NCBI RefSeq assembly: GCF_010731775.1
Contig: NZ_AP022590.1
Span: 3,162,001-3,226,000, forward strand
Direction: 5' to 3'
DNA from: Mycobacterium mantenii
Lineage (GTDB): Bacteria; Actinomycetota; Actinomycetes; Mycobacteriales; Mycobacteriaceae
DNA: 64,000 nt
The notes beneath the pieces were generated by a model. It had not been told where the DNA came from and made no database searches. It worked only from the letters and a program-made list of their open reading frames with translations. Position 1 is the first letter of the stretch; each line of letters opens with the position of its first letter. Positions 1 through 12,093 of this stretch are shown here, in pieces. Made by a program: the position numbers and the translations under genes.

Positions 1-1
1 C

Positions 2-1012
2 ACCGGCAGCCCGGCCGCGGCGCGGCGCTACTTCGGGGTGGACACCCTCGCCGAGGTGTACGAGCGACTGTCCGGCGAGCACACGCCAAGCATCTGGGCG
101 GAGCGGCTCGCGGCGAGCCGCGCGAATTCGGCAAACCGCGGCGGCTCGACTCCACGGTCCGCGACGCCCACCCCGTCCGGCGTCAAGGGCACGGGTGTGG
201 TTCGGCAATGGTGGCTCCTCACGCGGCGCAATGTCGATGTCCTGGCGCGCAATCGGCTGACCCTGGCGATCCTGCTCGGCTCGCCCGTCCTGGTGACGGC
301 GATGATGGCGACGCTGTTCAAACGCGGCGAGTTCGATGCGGGCAGCGCGGCCGGCGTCGGCCCGGCCCAGATCGTGTTCTGGATAGCTTTCGACGGCTTC
401 TTCTTCGGCCTGACCTACGGCCTGCTCCAAATCGTCGGCGAGATGGCCGTTTTCCGTCGCGAACGCCTGGCCGGGCTCAGCGTGGGCGCTTACGTGGCTT
501 CGAAAGTGACCGCGCTGCTTCCGGTTCTGGCGGGAGTGAGCGCAGTGCTGCTGGTTGTGCTGCGCGCACTCGGTCGGCTCCCCGCCGCCGGATGGGATGT
601 GTACGCCTCGCTGTTCGCGACGATCCTGGTCGAAGCGACCTCGGCGCTGGCGCTGGGACTGCTCGCCTCGGCCGCCGTCTCCAACGCCGCGCAGGCGGCC
701 CTCGCCCTGCCGATGCTGTGCTTCCCGCAGGTGTTGTTCGGTGGCGCAATCGTCCCCGTCGACCGGATGGCGACCCCCGGACGGATGATGAGCCTGGTCC
801 TGTCCAACCGTCACGCCTTCGATGCGCTCGGCCGCGACCTGGGGCTCGACCGCTACACCGCCACGCTGCCGGCGATGTCCGCCTACCGCAGCACCTTCCA
901 GGGCGGCACCGCGGCCAGTCTGATCGCGCTGGCCTCGTTCGCCGTCGCGCTCACGCTGGCCACCGCCTGGGTACTGCACCGTCGCTCCCGGCCCGGCGCA
1001 TCTCGGCGGTGA
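2..1012 (+). CDS. ABC exporter permease, 3' part (truncated by window edge)
   Basis: The reading frame is open from the left edge of the window, so the 5' part is missing. The first visible residues (YFGVDTLAEVYERL) resemble the linker that follows the ATPase domain in ABCG-type half transporters, so the missing part probably carries an ATP-binding domain, as in the mycobacterial Rv1747 type; that is inference. The visible part is an ABC-2 membrane domain with about six hydrophobic segments, for example LTLAILLGSPVLVTAMMATLF, IVFWIAFDGFFFGLTYGLL and SLIALASFAVALTLATAWVL, and a basic cytoplasmic tail (HRRSRPGASRR). It would export a lipid or other envelope substrate; the substrate cannot be told. 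An internal GTG at 38 is an in-frame valine, not a convincing start. Confidence 0.8.
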   Translation, partial: TGSPAAARRYFGVDTLAEVYERLSGEHTPSIWAERLAASRANSANRGGSTPRSATPTPSGVKGTGVVRQWWLLTRRNVDVLARNRLTLAILLGSPVLVTAMMATLFKRGEFDAGSAAGVGPAQIVFWIAFDGFFFGLTYGLLQIVGEMAVFRRERLAGLSVGAYVASKVTALLPVLAGVSAVLLVVLRALGRLPAAGWDVYASLFATILVEATSALALGLLASAAVSNAAQAALALPMLCFPQVLFGGAIVPVDRMATPGRMMSLVLSNRHAFDALGRDLGLDRYTATLPAMSAYRSTFQGGTAASLIALASFAVALTLATAWVLHRRSRPGASRR

Positions 1013-1070
1013 CGGCCGCGCGTTCCGGGCCCGCGACGCTCAGCAGAGGTCGCGGGCCCGGGCGTTGAGT

Positions 1071-1290
1071 TCAGGACTTATGGACGAAGACGTTGACCGG
1101 CTCGTCGTGTCCCCGCAGGTTCAGCGTGCGCCGTGCATGTGGGCGGTCATTTCGTCGACGACGGCCTCGCCGACGTTGCCGACGTAGGCAACGCCCGCGT
1201 GCACGGCGACGCCGACGTCCAGCCAGGGTCCACCCGGTGTGCCGTACCCGACCGCCTCGATGGCCCGTTGCCGATACCGGCGTAGTCGAT
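1071..1290 (-). pseudogene. Remnant of a class III adenylate/guanylate cyclase
   Basis: No intact gene fits here, but two minus-strand frames together spell the C-terminal part of a class III nucleotide cyclase. About 1252-1142 reads GPWLDVGVAVHAGVAYVGNVG followed by EMTA, the usual cyclase core strand. About 1136-1074, in another frame, reads RTLNLRGHDEPVNVFVHKS, the usual cyclase C-terminus ('L-G-...-EPV-V'). The roughly 70 residues that normally lie between them (the dimer-interface D-x-VN-T-AAR region) are absent, and the upstream catalytic half is not recognisable. An internal deletion with loss of frame is the simplest reading. The stretch 1013-1462 holds nothing else that I can support. 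Confidence 0.6.
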
Positions 1291-1462
1291 CTCGTCGCGG
1301 TTCGGCAACGTACCGCGACCGCCGCGTGAACCCGGGTTGGGAGAGGGGCGCAGGATTGCTTGGCGACGGCCACCGCTGATCATGCGGAAATGGTCGCCCC
1401 GGATCCGCCGGACGCACATGGGGCATCCGCCCCAAAACGTCCGCCCGTTTGGCGAGTTCCCT

Positions 1463-3019
1463 CTAGTCGGGTGGGCTCGCGCTTCCGGTCAGGCCGTGCC
1501 GGGTCGCGTACAGGCTGGCCCCGATCCGGTTCGAGACCCCGATCTTGGCATAGATGTGCTCGACGTGATTGCGCACGGTCTTCTCGGAAATCCAAAGCGC
1601 CGAGGCGATCTGCCGGTTGGACAACCCCTGTGCGACGAGGACCAACACCTCGGCCTCGCGCCGAGTCAGCCCGGCCGGCCTGGCGGCTCGGCGCGACGGA
1701 CGGTGGCCCGCGGCCTCCAGCACGGCTTCGACGGCGTCGCCGTCGAGGCGCCCGCCGGCTGCCTCACTTCGCAGTTGCCTGGCCGCGGCGTCGCCGTCCC
1801 GTGCATCGCGATACGGCCGTGGTTCCATTGAAGCGCAATAACTTTCGGCAGCGGCGAGCAGACGGTCGCAGACGGACAGGTCCTCGCCCCGCAGACCGTT
1901 CGGATAACCCGAACCGTCCAGGCGTTCGTGATGGTTCACCGCGACTTCCCGGACGGCCTTCAGTCCGCCGACCCGGGCCAGGATCCGGCCGGTCAGATAG
2001 GGATGCAGGTGCACGCGCTCACGCTCCGCGTGGGTCAGTTCACCCGGCTTTTCCCACACCCTGTTCGACACGCCGATCCGACCGAGATCGTGAACGTAGC
2101 CCGCGCGGCGCAGGACGTCGATATCGTCGGGCGCGAGGCCGGCGCACTTCCCGGCGTTTTCCGCCAGCTGCGCCACGGCGCGCGAATGACCAAGCGTGAA
2201 GGGGCATTTCAGATCCGCGAAATCCCCCATCGCGCACAGGAGTCGGTCCAGCGCGGGATCGCTCAGCGGCTCACCCGGATCCGGCGCCAGGCCGGCGGCG
2301 GTCGACCACACGTCTTCGTTCTCGCGCAGCAGGTCGTCGGCGGCCGCGGTGAACGCCGCGACGATGTCCGGGTCGAATTGTTTGCCGCTGCGGCGGCGAA
2401 CCTCCGCGATCGCGGCGCTCGCGCCGAACGCGCGATGGTGCACCTCGGCGATGTCGGCGAGCTGCGCCACCCGCATCGCCACCGGTATCTGGCTTCCCAC
2501 CGCCCCGTCCGGAAGCCCGTTGCCGTCCCAACGTTCGTACGCGTAGGGCAGGGCCTCACCCACATCGGCGCCCAGCCCGATCTCCTCGGCGAGGAGTGCG
2601 GCCGACAGGCAATGCGACTGCACCAACCCGCCGAGATTCCCGCGGGCATCCCAGAAAACCTTGGCCGCCAACCGGGCTCGTTTCGGCAGACTCGCCCCCC
2701 GGCCCAGGTTGCTCACCAGAAAACGCCGGTACGGCGCGCCGGACCAGTCGATGTAGTGGCTGGCCCGTCGCACCGCGATGTCGTCGCCGAACCACCGCGC
2801 ATATTCGTGCGAGTCGGCGTGGCAACCAATCCACATCACCAGGCCCGTATAAAAAACCGTCCCCCGGTCACGCTCATCGAGCCCGAGCCGCTCGGCCAGC
2901 CTCGAGCCCATCGCCGCCGACCGGAGCATGTGATCCATCGGCTGCCCAAGCCCAAGGTCGATCGCCAGCGATAGCGCCGCCAGGACCTCGGTCCGCGACA
3001 CGGCTCCGCCGAAGGGCAT
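1463..3019 (-). CDS. Tandem HD-GYP domain protein with C-terminal LuxR DNA-binding domain
   Basis: 518 residues. The second half holds a canonical HD-GYP phosphohydrolase module: H278, H310-D311 (YVHDLGRIG), H363-H364 and HERLDGSGYP (365-373). The first half looks like an older copy of the same module: ERWDGNGLPDG (162-172) and QFDPDIVAAF (214-223) match the downstream part of HD-GYP domains, but its HD dyad position reads LVMWIGC. Residues 451-505 form a LuxR/FixJ helix-turn-helix (LTRREAEVLVLVAQGLSNRQ). HD-GYP proteins usually hydrolyse cyclic di-GMP; here the domain is fused to an output, so it may act as a ligand-gated transcription factor (inference). The ATG at 3019 is preceded by GAAAGGGGCGAG. 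It stands alone between the cyclase remnant and secA1. Confidence 0.85.
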   Translation of the reverse strand: MPFGGAVSRTEVLAALSLAIDLGLGQPMDHMLRSAAMGSRLAERLGLDERDRGTVFYTGLVMWIGCHADSHEYARWFGDDIAVRRASHYIDWSGAPYRRFLVSNLGRGASLPKRARLAAKVFWDARGNLGGLVQSHCLSAALLAEEIGLGADVGEALPYAYERWDGNGLPDGAVGSQIPVAMRVAQLADIAEVHHRAFGASAAIAEVRRRSGKQFDPDIVAAFTAAADDLLRENEDVWSTAAGLAPDPGEPLSDPALDRLLCAMGDFADLKCPFTLGHSRAVAQLAENAGKCAGLAPDDIDVLRRAGYVHDLGRIGVSNRVWEKPGELTHAERERVHLHPYLTGRILARVGGLKAVREVAVNHHERLDGSGYPNGLRGEDLSVCDRLLAAAESYCASMEPRPYRDARDGDAAARQLRSEAAGGRLDGDAVEAVLEAAGHRPSRRAARPAGLTRREAEVLVLVAQGLSNRQIASALWISEKTVRNHVEHIYAKIGVSNRIGASLYATRHGLTGSASPPD

Positions 3020-3126
3020 GGAACTCGCCCCTTTCTCGACCAGTCAGGGCTGCAGCGTCGGTGTAGCCACACGGAGGCCGATGCCTGATAAGCCTAGGGC
3101 ATGGGGGTTGCCAGCCGCATGCCGTC

Positions 3127-3186
3127 GCCGAGCGTGAAGCTAGTCGCACGCTCGGCGCCGAACGTGAAGGCAGCTTCACACTCGGC
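3127..3186. terminator. Two back-to-back stem-loops downstream of secA1
   Basis: Hairpin one: GCCGAGCGTG (3127-3136), a 10-nt loop, then CACGCTCGGC (3147-3156), ten perfect pairs. Hairpin two starts at the next base: GCCGAACGTGAAG (3157-3169), a 4-nt loop, then CTTCACACTCGGC (3174-3186), with two mismatched positions. They share the GCCGA-CGTGAAG core, so one looks like a diverged copy of the other. They lie 29 bp past the secA1 stop, where transcription of secA1 should end. There is no U-tract, as is common for mycobacterial intrinsic terminators. Confidence 0.55.
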
Positions 3187-3214
3187 GCAGGGCGCCTCCG
3201 GTCAGATGGCGCGG

Positions 3215-6046
<2,832 letters not shown>

Positions 6047-6138
6047 AGCTATGTCCCCTGTTGGTAGGAGTCTTGATTGAGCGACTCCCATGGTAGGCGA
6101 CGACGCCCCGGCGGCCGCCTAACGGCGGAAGAGCCTGA

Positions 6139-6828
6139 TCAGCCCAGCCGGATCAGGCCGTAGTCGTAACCGTGGCGGCGATAGACCACGCACGGCCGTT
6201 CGGTCTGCTTGTCGTGGAACAAGAAGAAGTCGTGCCCGACGAGCTCCATCTCGTAGAGCGCGTCGTCGACCGTCATCGGCGTGGCCGGGTGTTCCTTGGT
6301 CCGCACGATGCGCCCGGGCTCGTGGTCCGTCTCGGCGCCATCGACTGGTGCACCGTGCTCGGCGGACGGCGGTGCACTGCTCGACGGGGCGGGAGGGGGT
6401 ACCGCGGTGGCGGCCGCCAGTGACACCGGGGTCTTGTCCCCATAGTGAACCTTGCGGCGATCCTTCACGCGGCGCAGCCGGTTCTCCAGCTTGTCGACCG
6501 CGGACTCGAATGCGGCGTAGAAACTGTTCGCGCAGGCCTCCGCCCGGGTCACCGGACCCCGGCCGCGGGCGGTGATCTCCACGCGTTGACAAGATTTGCG
6601 CTGACGCCGGTTGGGTGCGTGCTTGAGCTCGACATCGAAGAGATAGATGGAGCGATCGAACCGCTCGAGACGGGCGAGTTTTTGCGAGACGTACAGACGG
6701 TAATGATCGGGGATTTCTACGTTGCGGCCCTTGAACACAACATCGGCGGTGGTTGTCGGCGGGGCTTGCCCATCGGTGACGGGCGGTTGGTCCAGAATCT
6801 GACCGGAATCCACGGATAGCCTTGACAT
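6139..6828 (-). CDS. hpf: Long-form ribosome hibernation promoting factor (HPF family)
   Basis: 229 residues, orthologue of Rv3241c by position and content. The N-terminal domain (about residues 30-125) has the S30AE/YfiA fold signature VVFKGRNVEIPDHYRLYVSQ, the basic patch NRRQRKSC, and a long helix ending ENRLRRVKDRRKVHYG. A low-complexity alanine/proline linker follows, then the C-terminal dimerisation domain (RIVRTKEHPATPMTVDDALYEMELVGHDFFLF). Such proteins bind the 30S decoding centre and pair ribosomes into inactive 100S dimers in slow or starved cells. The ATG at 6828 (MSRLSVDSGQ) is preceded by GAGAAACGAG; a GTG at 6861 would add 11 residues and cannot be excluded. It is upstream of secA1 on the same strand. 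Confidence 0.93.
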   Translation of the reverse strand: MSRLSVDSGQILDQPPVTDGQAPPTTTADVVFKGRNVEIPDHYRLYVSQKLARLERFDRSIYLFDVELKHAPNRRQRKSCQRVEITARGRGPVTRAEACANSFYAAFESAVDKLENRLRRVKDRRKVHYGDKTPVSLAAATAVPPPAPSSSAPPSAEHGAPVDGAETDHEPGRIVRTKEHPATPMTVDDALYEMELVGHDFFLFHDKQTERPCVVYRRHGYDYGLIRLG

Positions 6829-7148
6829 ACGTGACAACTCGTTTCTCTTTTCACGTCGCACGCGCCCTGCGTGCCCGGCTGCTCAATGCGCCGACGAGGT
6901 GGGAGCGGTTCGAGACTGGCTACCGCCGCAGGCTGCCCGCCGGTGCAAGGTGTCGATTACTCACCCCTTCCCGCGAATGGGTCTCAACTGGAAAATCAGC
7001 GACCAGTGAGGCAGACCGATGAGTCGTTCTTCGTTGTTCTCGACGTTAGCTCTTGTTCGCCTGCCGATGCCACTGATTTGGTCGAGCTGTTGCGAGTTCT
7101 TCACAACCTCTTGGCCTGTTCATGGGTTTGGTGGAAGCCGCGCCCGGT
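6829..7148 (-). other. 320-bp non-coding leader between comFC-like gene and hpf
   Basis: No coding sequence is supported on either strand. Because the HPF gene starts at 6828 and the upstream gene ends at 7149, this stretch should contain the HPF promoter. I see no clear -10/-35 pair or operator. Confidence 0.5.
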
Positions 7149-7781
7149 TCATACGGCGGCGATCGCCAGCACCGCGGTCACCCGGACCCCGGCGGCGTGC
7201 AGGGTCCGCACCGATTCTCGCGCCGTCGCGCCGGTGGTGACGATGTCGTCGACGAGCAACACCTCGGTGCGCGGCGGCCGACCGCGCAGCACTACCCGGC
7301 CGGTGATGTTGCGCTGGCGCGCGGCGGTGCCCAGGCCCACCGAGTCACGCGTCAGCGCCCTGAGCCGCAACGCCGGCGCGACGGCGATGTCCGGATGCCC
7401 TGCCATCGCGGCGCGCACCAGCCGGGCGACGGGATCACCGCCGCGCCGACGCGCAGCCGAACGCCGGGTCGGTGCGGGCACGACGGTCAGCGGGGTCGCT
7501 ACGATCCCCCACGACAGCAGCCGGTGCACCCCGACGGCCAGCGCACGCGCCAGCGGCGCGACCAGGTCGGCGCGTCCGTGTTCCTTGAGCGCCAGGATCG
7601 CGTGCCGGCGGACGTTGGCGTAGCGGCCGAGCGCGAACACCGGGACCTCGGGGTCGATGCGCGGGTTCACCACGTGCGGTTGGCCGGCGGCCACTGCCAG
7701 CTCGACGGCGCACGCGTCGCACCAGCGGGTCGCCGGCGCCCCGCAGCCGCCGCATTCGGCCGGCAGGAACAAGTCGAGCAT
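7149..7781 (-). CDS. ComF/GntX-family phosphoribosyltransferase-like protein
   Basis: 210 residues, orthologue of Rv3242c. An N-terminal zinc-ribbon-like set C10-x2-C13 and C21-x2-C24 (CGGC, CDAC) precedes a type I phosphoribosyltransferase domain whose PRPP loop is VLLVDDIVTTGAT near residues 173-185. This ComFC/GntX pattern is found in proteins tied to DNA uptake or to nucleotide salvage, but the mycobacterial substrate is not established. It lies 61 bp downstream of lpqB on the same strand, and a perfect stem-loop sits in the gap, so it may be only partly cotranscribed with mtrAB-lpqB. Confidence 0.88.
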   Translation of the reverse strand: MLDLFLPAECGGCGAPATRWCDACAVELAVAAGQPHVVNPRIDPEVPVFALGRYANVRRHAILALKEHGRADLVAPLARALAVGVHRLLSWGIVATPLTVVPAPTRRSAARRRGGDPVARLVRAAMAGHPDIAVAPALRLRALTRDSVGLGTAARQRNITGRVVLRGRPPRTEVLLVDDIVTTGATARESVRTLHAAGVRVTAVLAIAAV

Positions 7782-7816
7782 GACGCCAGTGTGACGGCCC
7801 GGGGTGACATGCCCCT

Positions 7817-7834
7817 AAGCGGCGATCGCCGCTT
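7817..7834. terminator. Perfect palindrome between lpqB and the comF-like gene
   Basis: AAGCGGC-GATC-GCCGCTT is an 18-bp perfect palindrome, with TT following on the plus strand and AA preceding, so it can fold as a 7-bp stem with a 4-nt loop in RNA from either strand. It lies 8 bp past the lpqB stop and probably ends or attenuates the mtrA-mtrB-lpqB transcript. Confidence 0.6.
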
Positions 7835-7842
7835 TTCGCCAG

Positions 7843-9597
7843 CTAGCCGGGCAGCACCGGGGCCGCCCCGGACACCATCAGCCCGGGCACCTCCGACCAG
7901 CCCTGCTGGCCATCGGCCGACGGCGAATACTGCAGCACCCCTTGGGGAGCCGCGACATACGCCGTGGACGGGTTGGCGACCACCGTCGTCACCGGCATCT
8001 GCAGACCGTGCGGCGGCGCGTCGGAGTTCACGCCGTCGATGTTCACGTAGGACACCGGATGGCTGGCGTCGGTGCGGGTCACCACGATGTCGTCGCCGGT
8101 GCGCCACGACAGCGACACCACCGAATTGCCCAGCCCGAAACCGAGCCGGCGCGGAAAGGTCAGGGCGTACTGCCCGGCCTGGGTCTGCTCGACGCTGGCG
8201 AGGATCACCTGGCCACCGATCACCATCGCGGCGCGGGTGCTGTCGCGGGACAGCTCCAGATCGGTGATCGGTCCCGGGAACCGGGTGGCCACCGCCACCG
8301 AATCCACCGGAAGCCGCGCGGGCTGCCCGGAGGCCGGCTCCTGAATGGCCCGCAACACGTTGTTGCCGTCGACCACCACCCAGACCACGTCGTCCAGCGA
8401 CCAGGTCGGCCGCGACAGGGTGTGACCGTCGGCGGACTGCACCGCCTCCTGGCCGAGATCACCGATCCACAAGGACGCGGCCATGTCCGGGGCGCCGCGA
8501 TGCAGCGTCACCACCGACGCCACCTGCCGGCCGCTGCGCGACAGCGCGGCGCCGGTCTGGTCGCCCATCCGCCCGAACGCGCCGGGCACCATGGCAGTGT
8601 GCTGGCCGTCCAGCGACACCAGCGAACCGTTCACCAGGGCATGTAGCCCCGCACCCGCGCCGTCGGCCGCGCCGGGATCGGTGGCCGCCACGTCGGAGGT
8701 GGTCCACCCGTCGCGGAACCGGTCGTCCAGCGGTGCACCGTCGGCGCTGATCACATACGGGCCCCGGATGTCGGCCCTGGCCAGCGTCCAAATGATCTGC
8801 GCCGCAAGCAATTGACGGCTGTGCGGATCGGTGGTGGACAGCTTCTCGAGATCGACGCGCGCCCCGCCGTAGCCGCGCCCGATGCCGTTCTTGCCGCCGT
8901 CGGCCCGGGTCACCGGCCCGCGCAGCCGCAGCGGCGGGGCGAGCAGATTGCGGACCGTGTGCGCCATCTCGGGCCGCGGCCCGGCGATCACCTTGGAGAT
9001 CAGCTCGGTGGCCAACTGGTCATGGTCGGGCACCGCGACGTAGCGCGGGTCGGGCACCACCGTCTTGCCGGTCGGGTCGGCGAAATACAGCGTGTTGCGT
9101 TTGTAGGTGGACTGGAACTGCTGCCAGTCCAGGAAGACGCCGTTGGGCAACCGGTCGATGCGCCAGCCGCCGGAGGTCTTGACCAATTCGATCGGACCGG
9201 GGTCGGGCAGCACTCCCTCGGCGGTTTCGAACACGCCCATGTCGGACAGCGAACCCAGGATGTCTGCCCGCATGGTCGCCGAAACACGTTCGGCTGCACG
9301 GGTTTCGACGAACACCACGTGGTCGATCAGCAGCGCGCTACCGGCGTCGTCCCAGGAGTTGGAGGCCGACTGCGTGAGAAACTGGCGGGCGGCAAGATGC
9401 CGGTTCGCGGGATCGGCCGTGGCCTTGAGGAATTCGCGCAGCAGCACGTCGGGATCCATGCCCGGGGTCGGCTTGGGCAGGTTCGACGGCGCCGGCCGTT
9501 CGACGGTGCCGATGGCTTGCGGCGCCGACGAGCTGGGCACCCCCGCGCAGCCGGCGAGCAGCATGGCCAGCATCAGCAGGCCCAACAACCGCCGCAT
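7843..9597 (-). CDS. lpqB: Lipoprotein LpqB, accessory to the MtrAB system
   Basis: 584 residues. A signal peptide ([17 protein letters not shown]) ends in the lipobox LLAGC, so the mature protein is lipid-anchored outside the membrane at Cys17. A GerMN-like domain (around residues 150-260, [17 protein letters not shown]) and a C-terminal beta-propeller-like part follow. LpqB is known to bind the MtrB sensor and modulate MtrA phosphorylation. The ATG at 9597 overlaps the mtrB stop (GTGATG), so translation is coupled to mtrB; the GTG one codon upstream could also be used. A longer frame upstream lies inside mtrB and is not real. Confidence 0.97.
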   Translation of the reverse strand: MRRLLGLLMLAMLLAGCAGVPSSSAPQAIGTVERPAPSNLPKPTPGMDPDVLLREFLKATADPANRHLAARQFLTQSASNSWDDAGSALLIDHVVFVETRAAERVSATMRADILGSLSDMGVFETAEGVLPDPGPIELVKTSGGWRIDRLPNGVFLDWQQFQSTYKRNTLYFADPTGKTVVPDPRYVAVPDHDQLATELISKVIAGPRPEMAHTVRNLLAPPLRLRGPVTRADGGKNGIGRGYGGARVDLEKLSTTDPHSRQLLAAQIIWTLARADIRGPYVISADGAPLDDRFRDGWTTSDVAATDPGAADGAGAGLHALVNGSLVSLDGQHTAMVPGAFGRMGDQTGAALSRSGRQVASVVTLHRGAPDMAASLWIGDLGQEAVQSADGHTLSRPTWSLDDVVWVVVDGNNVLRAIQEPASGQPARLPVDSVAVATRFPGPITDLELSRDSTRAAMVIGGQVILASVEQTQAGQYALTFPRRLGFGLGNSVVSLSWRTGDDIVVTRTDASHPVSYVNIDGVNSDAPPHGLQMPVTTVVANPSTAYVAAPQGVLQYSPSADGQQGWSEVPGLMVSGAAPVLPG

Positions 9598-11273
9598 CAC
9601 AGGGTCCTTTCGGCGTGCTCTCGTTGGCGCGGAAGGTCTTTCGCGTGCTGCGGGCCGGACGGGGCCGGCTGCGGAACCGGCTTCATCGGCAGCGGGCTGG
9701 TGGTGACCTTGTGTCCGCGAACCAGTGGCAGCGTCAAGCGGAAGCACGAGCCGTCGCCCGGTTCTCCCCACGCCTCCAGCCGGCCCTGGTGCAGTCGCGC
9801 GTCCTCGATGCTGATCGCCAGGCCGAGCCCGGTGCCGCCGGAGCGGCGAACCCGTGAGGGGTCGGCCCGCCAGAACCGGCTGAACACCAGCTTCTCCTCG
9901 CCGGGCCGCAGCCCGACGCCGTAGTCGCGCACGGTGACGGCGACGGTGTCCTCGTCGGCGGCCATCCGGATCTTGACCGGCTTGTGCTCGGCGTGGTCGA
10001 TGGCGTTGGCGATCAGGTTGCGCAGGATGCGCTCCACCCGCCGGGTGTCGACCTCGGCGATCACCTCTTCGGTCGGCAGGTCCACCTTCAGTTCGATGCC
10101 CGCGTCTTCGGCCAGATGCCCCACGTTGCCCAGCGCGCTCTGCACGGTGGTGCGCAGGTCGACGGCCTCCACGGACAGCTCGGCGACACCGGCGTCGTGC
10201 CGCGAGATTTCCAGCAGGTCGTTGAGCAGCGACTCGAACCGGTCCAGCTCGTTGACCATCAGCTCGGTGGAGCGCCGCAGCGTCGGGTCGAGGTCTTCGC
10301 TGTGGTCGTAGATCAGGTCGGCGGCCATCCGCACGGTGGTCAGCGGGGTGCGCAGTTCGTGGCTCACGTCGGATGTGAAGCGGCGCTGCAGATTACCGAA
10401 CTCCTCCAGCTGGGTGATCTGGCGCGACAGGCTTTCGGCCATGTCGTTGAACGACACGGCCAGCCGCGCCATGTCGTCCTCGCCGCGCACCGGCATGCGT
10501 TCGGACAGATGCCCCTCGGCGAACCGTTCGGCGATGCGCGACGCCGACCGCACCGGCACTACCACCTGCCGTGAGACCAGCAGCGCGATCCCGGCCAGCA
10601 GCACCAGCAGCACCGCGCCGCCGGTGATCATCGTGCCGCGCACCAGCTGGATCGTGGACTGCTCGTTCTTGAGCGGGAAGATCAGGTACAGCTCGAGGTT
10701 GGCCACCTGCGACGACGCCGGCGTCCCCACGATGAGCGCCGGCCCGGCGAACCCGTCGGTGTGCACGGTGGCGTACTGGTAGGACGCCTGCCCGGCCTTG
10801 ACGAAGCCGCGTAAAGAATTGGGCACCTGGTCGACGGGACCGGCCGTAGTCGCGGCGCGTGGGCCGTCGCCCGGCACCATCAAGACCGCGTCGAAGGCGC
10901 CGGCCATCCCCGCGCCCGATGCCGGGTCGGTCTTGGACGTCAGCGTGTTGCGCGCCAGCTGCAGGCTGCTGTCCAGCGAGCGTGCCTCTTCACCGTTGAC
11001 GATCCCGCCCACGGTGGTGCGGGCCCGCTCGATCTGTTCGATGGCGGCCTTGACCTTCACGTCGAGCACACGATTAGTGACCTGACTGGTCAAGACGAAG
11101 CCGAGCGCCAGGATGACGGCCAGGGACAGCCCCAGGGTCAGGGCCACCACCCGCAGCTGCAGCGAGCGCCGCCAGGCAGTCCCAACGACTCGGCTCACGG
11201 CACCCATGCCGCGAGTCATCGGGCCAGAGCGCCCCCAGCGGCTCCGAGTGCGTCGCCGGGGGCCCCAGATCAC
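9597..11273 (-). CDS. mtrB: Sensor histidine kinase MtrB
   Basis: 558 residues. Transmembrane helices at about 41-63 and 213-233 bracket an extracytoplasmic sensor domain. A HAMP segment follows ([19 protein letters not shown]), then the HisKA box with phospho-acceptor H305 ([13 protein letters not shown]), and the ATPase N-box ([10 protein letters not shown]) and G-box ([12 protein letters not shown]). MtrB phosphorylates MtrA and links cell division and peptidoglycan status to transcription in actinobacteria. It lies 43 bp downstream of mtrA and overlaps lpqB. Confidence 0.98.
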   Translation of the reverse strand: MIWGPRRRTRSRWGRSGPMTRGMGAVSRVVGTAWRRSLQLRVVALTLGLSLAVILALGFVLTSQVTNRVLDVKVKAAIEQIERARTTVGGIVNGEEARSLDSSLQLARNTLTSKTDPASGAGMAGAFDAVLMVPGDGPRAATTAGPVDQVPNSLRGFVKAGQASYQYATVHTDGFAGPALIVGTPASSQVANLELYLIFPLKNEQSTIQLVRGTMITGGAVLLVLLAGIALLVSRQVVVPVRSASRIAERFAEGHLSERMPVRGEDDMARLAVSFNDMAESLSRQITQLEEFGNLQRRFTSDVSHELRTPLTTVRMAADLIYDHSEDLDPTLRRSTELMVNELDRFESLLNDLLEISRHDAGVAELSVEAVDLRTTVQSALGNVGHLAEDAGIELKVDLPTEEVIAEVDTRRVERILRNLIANAIDHAEHKPVKIRMAADEDTVAVTVRDYGVGLRPGEEKLVFSRFWRADPSRVRRSGGTGLGLAISIEDARLHQGRLEAWGEPGDGSCFRLTLPLVRGHKVTTSPLPMKPVPQPAPSGPQHAKDLPRQREHAERTL

Positions 11274-11316
11274 GTGAGGCGCTCCTCCTCGCGACGCTCA
11301 GCAATGTCGCCGAGGA

Positions 11317-12003
11317 TCACGGAGGGCCGGCCTTGTAACCCACTCCTCGAACGGTCAACACCACGGTCGGGTTCTCAGGGTCTTTCTCAACCTTGGCCCG
11401 CAGACGCTGGACGTGCACGTTCACCAAGCGGGTATCCGCCGGGTGTCGATAGCCCCACACCTGTTCGAGCAGCACATCACGAGTAAACACCTGCCGCGGC
11501 TTGCGCGCCAACGCCACCAGCAGGTCGAATTCCAGCGGTGTCAGGGAGATCTGCTCACCGTTACGCGTGACCTTGTGCGCCGGCACGTCGATCTCGACGT
11601 CGGCGATGGACAGCATCTCGGCGGGCTCGTCGTCGTTGCGCCGCAGCCGCGCCCGCACCCGGGCCACCAGCTCCTTCGGCTTGAACGGCTTCATGATGTA
11701 ATCGTCGGCGCCCGACTCGAGGCCCAGGACCACGTCGACGGTGTCGGTCTTGGCGGTCAGCATCACGATCGGCACGCCGGAGTCGGCGCGCAACACCCGG
11801 CACACGTCGATGCCGTTCATGCCGGGCAGCATCAGGTCCAACAGCACCAAATCGGGGCGCAGTTCGCGCACCGCGGTCAGGGCCTGGGTGCCGTCACCGA
11901 TGACCGCGGTGTCGAAACCCTCCCCACGTAGCACGATGGTGAGCATCTCGGCTAGCGAAGCGTCGTCATCGACGACCAAAATCCTTTGCCTCATGGAGTC
12001 CAT
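11317..12003 (-). CDS. mtrA: Response regulator MtrA
   Basis: 228 residues, OmpR/PhoB class. The receiver domain has the acidic pair DDD near residues 12-14, phospho-acceptor D56 (LVLLDLMLP) and the conserved Lys in MKPFKPKELVARVRARL. The C-terminal winged helix contains LTPLEFDLLVALARKPRQVF and the recognition helix TRLVNVHVQRLRAKVE. MtrA controls dnaA, rpf, ripA and other cell-cycle and wall genes. The ATG at 12003 gives the MDSMRQRILVVDDD start seen in the family; an upstream start at 12024 adds seven unconserved residues. First gene of the mtrA-mtrB-lpqB operon. Confidence 0.98.
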   Translation of the reverse strand: MDSMRQRILVVDDDASLAEMLTIVLRGEGFDTAVIGDGTQALTAVRELRPDLVLLDLMLPGMNGIDVCRVLRADSGVPIVMLTAKTDTVDVVLGLESGADDYIMKPFKPKELVARVRARLRRNDDEPAEMLSIADVEIDVPAHKVTRNGEQISLTPLEFDLLVALARKPRQVFTRDVLLEQVWGYRHPADTRLVNVHVQRLRAKVEKDPENPTVVLTVRGVGYKAGPP

Positions 12004-12093
12004 GGTGTCACCAGATCGGGACAAAATTGGGGCGCCACACGGGCGTTTCTCGGCTGGATGGCCGATTTTGGATGCAAATTCGGGTAAAAGCGC

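Noticed and set aside
6829..7000. Possible SigF-type promoter for hpf (GTTGA ... GGTGA)
   Set aside because: Neither half matches the GGTTT/GGGTA consensus closely and the spacing is uncertain.
7019..7240. A 73-codon plus-strand frame in the hpf upstream region
   Set aside because: No ribosome site, no similarity I can recognise, and it runs into the antisense of the phosphoribosyltransferase gene.
9597..9771. N-terminal extension of LpqB to 9771
   Set aside because: It lies within mtrB and would bury the signal peptide; the lipoprotein signal begins at the ATG at 9597.
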